A stretch of 64,000 bases of DNA from JAOUJD01 sp963726405 (GTDB taxonomy: Bacteria; Pseudomonadota; Gammaproteobacteria; Burkholderiales; Burkholderiaceae_F), in NCBI GenBank assembly GCA_963726405.1, contig CAVSCF010000001.1:534465-598464 (forward strand), in the 5' to 3' direction. A program made the position numbers and the translations under genes. The notes beneath the pieces are model-generated. The model did no database searches. It was not told where the DNA came from and worked only from the letters and a program-made list of their open reading frames with translations. Of the stretch, positions 62,493 through 64,000 are shown one piece after another. Position 1 is the stretch's first letter. Each line of letters opens with the position of its first letter.

Positions 62493-63890
62493 ATGGACGC
62501 TCGACTGCTCGTGATCGGTGGTGGACCTGGCGGCTACGTCGCGGCGATCCGCGCCGCGCAACTCGGCATTTCGACCGTCCTGGTCGAGGGTGAGCACCTG
62601 GGCGGGACGTGCCTGAACGTCGGCTGCATCCCGTCGAAGGCGCTGATCCACGTGGCCGGCGAATTCGAGAAGGCGCGCCGCTACGAGAGCGACAACGCGC
62701 TCGGCATCCGCGTGCAGCAGGCGACGTTCGACCCGGCGCAGGCGATGCGCTGGAAGGACGGCGTCGTGCGCCGCCTGACCGGGGGGGTCGCCACGCTACT
62801 GCGCAAGCACGGCGCACAGGTGATCGACGGCTGGGCGGAGATCGTCGATGGCAAGACCGTCGACGTGCGCACGCGCAGCGAGGGCGGCTGGCAGACGCGC
62901 CGGCTCACCTGCGAACACCTGCTGCTCGCGCCCGGCTCCGTGCCGGTTGCGCTGCCATCGCTGCCCTTCGGCGGGCCGGTGCTCTCGTCGACCGAGGCGC
63001 TGGCGCCGGCGGTCGTTCCGGGCCGGCTGGTCGTCGTCGGCGCTGGCTACATCGGGCTGGAACTCGGCATCGCCTATCGCAAGCTGGGCGCCGAGGTCAC
63101 GGTGATCGAGGCGCTGTCGCAGGTCCTGCCGGCCTACGACGCTGAACTGGCACGCCCGGTGGCGGCATCTCTGCGCGGCCTGGGCATCACGGTGCACCTG
63201 GGCTGCACGGTGCAGGGCCTGGGAGAGCGCGGCGACACGGTGCGCATGCGCGATGCCCAAGGCACCGAGCGGGAAGTGCCCGCGGATCAGGTGCTCGTGG
63301 CGATCGGACGTCGCCCGCGCACTGAGGGCTGGGGCCTGGAGCGCCTGCAACTGGACATGGCCGGGCGCTTCATCAAGGTGGACGCGCAATGCCGCACCTC
63401 CATGCGCAACGTGTGGGCGATCGGCGACGCCACGGGCGAACCGATGCTCGCCCATCGCGCCAGCGCCCAGGGCGAGCTGGTGGCCGAAGTCATCGGCGGC
63501 GCGCGGCGGCGCTTCGAGCCAATGGCGATCCCGGCCGTGGTGTTCACGGACCCGGAGGTCGTGACGGCGGGGCTGTCGCCGGACGAGGCTCAGCAGGCCG
63601 GACTCGATTGCATCCATGCGCAGTTTCCGTTCACCGCCAACGGCCGCGCGTTGACGCTCGAGGGCGGCGAGGGCTTCGTGCGCGTGGTCGCCCGGCGCGA
63701 CAACCACCTGATCGTCGGCTGGCAGGCCGTCGGACGGGACGTGTCCGAACTCGCGGCCGCTTTCGCCCAGTCGATGGAGATGGGCGCGCGCCTGGACGAC
63801 ATCGCCGGAACCATCCACGCGCATCCGACGCTCGGCGAAGCCGTGCAGGAGGCGGCGCTGCGGGCCTTGGGTCACGCGCTGCACGTCTGA
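62493..63890 (+). CDS. lpdV: dihydrolipoamide dehydrogenase (E3 of the branched-chain complex)
   Basis: This 465-residue flavoprotein reoxidises the E2 lipoamide with NAD. LLVIGGGPGGYVAAIRAAQL binds FAD, the redox cysteines are Cys40 and Cys45 in GGTCLNVGCIPSKAL, VVVGAGYIGLELGIAYRKLG binds NAD and the C-terminal HAHPTLGEAVQEAAL supplies the catalytic His-Glu pair. It starts three bases after bkdB, so the operon encodes its own E3. Length is normal. Confidence 0.96.
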   Translation: MDARLLVIGGGPGGYVAAIRAAQLGISTVLVEGEHLGGTCLNVGCIPSKALIHVAGEFEKARRYESDNALGIRVQQATFDPAQAMRWKDGVVRRLTGGVATLLRKHGAQVIDGWAEIVDGKTVDVRTRSEGGWQTRRLTCEHLLLAPGSVPVALPSLPFGGPVLSSTEALAPAVVPGRLVVVGAGYIGLELGIAYRKLGAEVTVIEALSQVLPAYDAELARPVAASLRGLGITVHLGCTVQGLGERGDTVRMRDAQGTEREVPADQVLVAIGRRPRTEGWGLERLQLDMAGRFIKVDAQCRTSMRNVWAIGDATGEPMLAHRASAQGELVAEVIGGARRRFEPMAIPAVVFTDPEVVTAGLSPDEAQQAGLDCIHAQFPFTANGRALTLEGGEGFVRVVARRDNHLIVGWQAVGRDVSELAAAFAQSMEMGARLDDIAGTIHAHPTLGEAVQEAALRALGHALHV

Positions 63891-63931
63891 GCGCGACGCG
63901 CCGTGGCGGCCCGACCGCGCCGGGCGCGCGC

Positions 63932-64000
63932 TCAGGCGCCGGCGGCGATCGCCTGCGCGGCAACGTAGCCGGACGACCACGCCCACTGGAAGTTGTAGCC
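63932..64000 (-). CDS. HI0933/YhiN-type flavoprotein, C-terminal fragment
   Basis: The last 22 codons and stop of a minus-strand gene reach the right edge. They read GYNFQWAWSSGYVAAQAI and then AAGA, the very C-terminal FAD-binding end of the HI0933/BaiN-like NAD(P)/FAD-dependent oxidoreductase family. The rest lies outside the window. It converges with lpdV. Confidence 0.75.
   Translation of the reverse strand, partial: GYNFQWAWSSGYVAAQAIAAGA

Overview
The window is about 64 kb of GC-rich chromosome, coding on almost every base, from a betaproteobacterium, most likely Burkholderiales or a close relative. The evidence is gene order: leuC-entericidin-leuD-leuB-asd-fimV-truA-trpF-trpB-trpA-accD-folC-dedD(SPOR)-cvpA-purF-metZ, then iscRSUA-hscBA-fdx-iscX, then smpB/ratA-ratB-guaB-guaA. 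All three blocks are typical of that class. I see no prophage, insertion sequence, CRISPR array, tRNA or rRNA, and no gap longer than 300 bases without a gene.

Layout. 1-6.0 kb: mostly minus-strand metabolic and membrane genes (FAD-linked oxidase fragment, DUF2069, WrbA, DUF3079, LysE-type exporter, alpha/beta hydrolase, MetY-like sulfhydrylase), with a plus-strand YihY-family protein. 6.0-16.2 kb: plus-strand accessory and housekeeping genes (CNMP protein, proline iminopeptidase, hydroxypyruvate isomerase, CBS protein, flavoprotein, an LplT-PlsC fusion, patatin, aroC, a frameshifted MFS gene, M48 lipoprotein). 16.3-16.9 kb: a degenerate intradiol dioxygenase. 17.0-34.7 kb: the leucine, aspartate-family, tryptophan, fatty acid, folate and purine block, ending with metZ under a SAM-II riboswitch. 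34.9-42.5 kb: a secreted cytochrome/anchor-domain protein, then glk-GH15-otsA-otsB (glucose, alpha-glucan and trehalose metabolism). 42.5-48.2 kb: the ISC iron-sulfur operon behind a clear sigma70 promoter with IscR half-sites. 48.2-53.5 kb: an orphan HlyD-type adaptor, a CNMP-CBS-DUF294 nucleotidyltransferase with its exonuclease partner, an SDR and a SpoIIAA-like protein. 53.5-58.6 kb: smpB, ratAB, guaBA. 58.8-63.9 kb: a complete branched-chain 2-oxoacid dehydrogenase operon. The window ends in the C-terminus of an HI0933-type flavoprotein.

Most genes sit in tight runs with ATGA, GTGA or TGATG stop/start overlaps, so translational coupling is widespread. The most unusual observation is a family of hairpin-forming intergenic repeats lying inside two such junctions. 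Between trpA and accD there are two 71-bp tandem copies; between the E1-beta and E2 genes of the dehydrogenase operon there is one related copy in the opposite orientation. In both places the repeat is an open reading frame joined to its neighbours by stop/start overlaps, so a ribosome could in principle pass through the repeat by termination-reinitiation. Other notable items are the SAM-II riboswitch with a terminator touching the metZ start codon, a membrane-anchored sensor-like trehalose-6-phosphate synthase, an atypical CX5CH cytochrome motif, and a terminator-like hairpin just before leuC.

Caution: four loci (an MFS gene, the anchor protein, iscR, and several sites in the dioxygenase) carry single-base frame changes. 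IscR is otherwise intact and heads an intact operon, so consensus errors in the assembly are a real possibility.
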